Below the pieces are notes generated by a model, which did no database searches, was not told the DNA's origin, and worked only from the letters and a program-made list of their open reading frames with translations. Positions 5,949-6,402 of a DNA stretch of 6,402 nucleotides are shown piece after piece. Source of the DNA: CBIFVZ01 sp966185765 (GTDB lineage: Bacteria; Pseudomonadota; Gammaproteobacteria; Enterobacterales; Enterobacteriaceae); NCBI GenBank assembly GCA_966185765.1, contig CBIFVZ010000130.1, forward strand, positions 1 to 6,402, read 5' to 3'. The number at the start of each line of letters is the position of its first letter. Position 1 is the first letter of the stretch. A program made the position numbers and the translations under genes.

Positions 5949-6402
5949 ATGACCTTAAAAGAATTACTGGTGGGTTTTGGCACCCAGGTCCGCAGTATCT
6001 GGATGATAGGCCTGCATGCCTTTGCCAAACGTGAAACCCAGATGTATCCGGAAGAGCCGGTTTACCTGCCGCCGCGCTACCGTGGGCGTATCGTGCTTAC
6101 GCGCGATCCGGACGGTGCTGAACGCTGCGTTGCCTGCAACCTGTGTGCAGTAGCCTGCCCGGTAGGCTGTATTTCTCTGCAAAAAGCAGAGACCAAAGAC
6201 GGCCGCTGGTACCCGGAATTTTTCCGTATTAACTTCTCACGCTGTATTTTTTGCGGTCTGTGCGAAGAGGCGTGCCCGACTACGGCGATTCAGCTGACCC
6301 CGGATTTCGAAATGGGTGAGTTTAAACGCCAGGATTTGGTGTACGAAAAAGAGGATCTGCTGATCTCCGGTCCGGGCAAATACCCGGAATATAACTTCTA
6401 CC
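5949..6402 (+). CDS. nuoI: NADH-quinone oxidoreductase subunit I (TYKY-type, two [4Fe-4S]), 3' end cut by the window
   Basis: A ferredoxin-like subunit of the connecting module that passes electrons from NuoG through clusters N6a and N6b to NuoB (N2) and quinone. The frame is open from the ATG at 5949 (MTLKELLVGFGTQVRS) to the window edge: 151 full codons plus one base. E. coli NuoI has 180 residues, so about 29 are missing here only because of the window limit. Two ferredoxin motifs are intact: Cys60, Cys63, Cys66 and Cys70 (CVACNLCAVAC), and Cys99, Cys102, Cys105 and Cys109 (CIFCGLCEEAC). By the usual arrangement the fourth cysteine of each motif binds the other cluster. The N-terminal 30 residues form the amphipathic part that lies on the membrane next to NuoH. 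Confidence 0.97.
   Translation, partial: MTLKELLVGFGTQVRSIWMIGLHAFAKRETQMYPEEPVYLPPRYRGRIVLTRDPDGAERCVACNLCAVACPVGCISLQKAETKDGRWYPEFFRINFSRCIFCGLCEEACPTTAIQLTPDFEMGEFKRQDLVYEKEDLLISGPGKYPEYNFY

Noticed and set aside
5949..6402. nuoI as a truncated or broken gene
   Set aside because: The frame is intact to the last base and stops only because the window ends; both cysteine motifs are complete.

Overview
The window is an internal slice of the nuo operon, which encodes the proton-pumping NADH:ubiquinone oxidoreductase (respiratory complex I), from a member of the Enterobacteriaceae. Everything reads on the + strand in the order nuoC(D) 3' end, nuoE, nuoF, nuoG, nuoH, nuoI 5' part. The encoded proteins match my memory of the Escherichia coli and Salmonella subunits closely, in sequence and in exact length (NuoE 166, NuoF 445, NuoG 908, NuoH 325 residues), but they are not identical to either. 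I read it as an E. coli relative in the Enterobacter/Klebsiella/Citrobacter range; the genus cannot be fixed from this slice. The ERIC repeat described below independently points to Enterobacterales.

Layout: 1-178 is the end of the fused nuoCD gene. 181-681 is nuoE and 678-2015 is nuoF, sharing an ATGA overlap. 2016-2233 is an unusually long 218-bp gap. 2234-4960 is nuoG. 4957-5934 is nuoH, again joined by an ATGA overlap. 5949 to the window end is nuoI, cut after 151 codons of an expected 180.

Function: NuoE, NuoF and NuoG form the soluble NADH dehydrogenase module, in which FMN in NuoF takes a hydride from NADH and passes electrons along iron-sulfur clusters in F, E and G. NuoI and NuoCD form the connecting module that delivers electrons to quinone. 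NuoH is the membrane subunit that docks this arm and contributes to the quinone chamber and the first proton path. All expected cluster ligands are visible in the complete subunits and in the NuoI fragment, so the complex looks functional.

The only unusual part is the nuoF-nuoG gap. It holds, in order: a stable hairpin just after the nuoF stop that buries part of a strong Shine-Dalgarno-like sequence; an A/T-rich stretch with a perfect TATAAT; and an ERIC element of about 128 bp (2081-2208) that can fold end to end. nuoG then starts 25 bp beyond the ERIC behind only a modest ribosome-binding site. My reading is that ERIC inserted between the original nuoG ribosome-binding site and its start codon. 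The rest of the window is ordinary core-genome sequence, and I found no undescribed gene system, CRISPR array, tRNA or insertion sequence.
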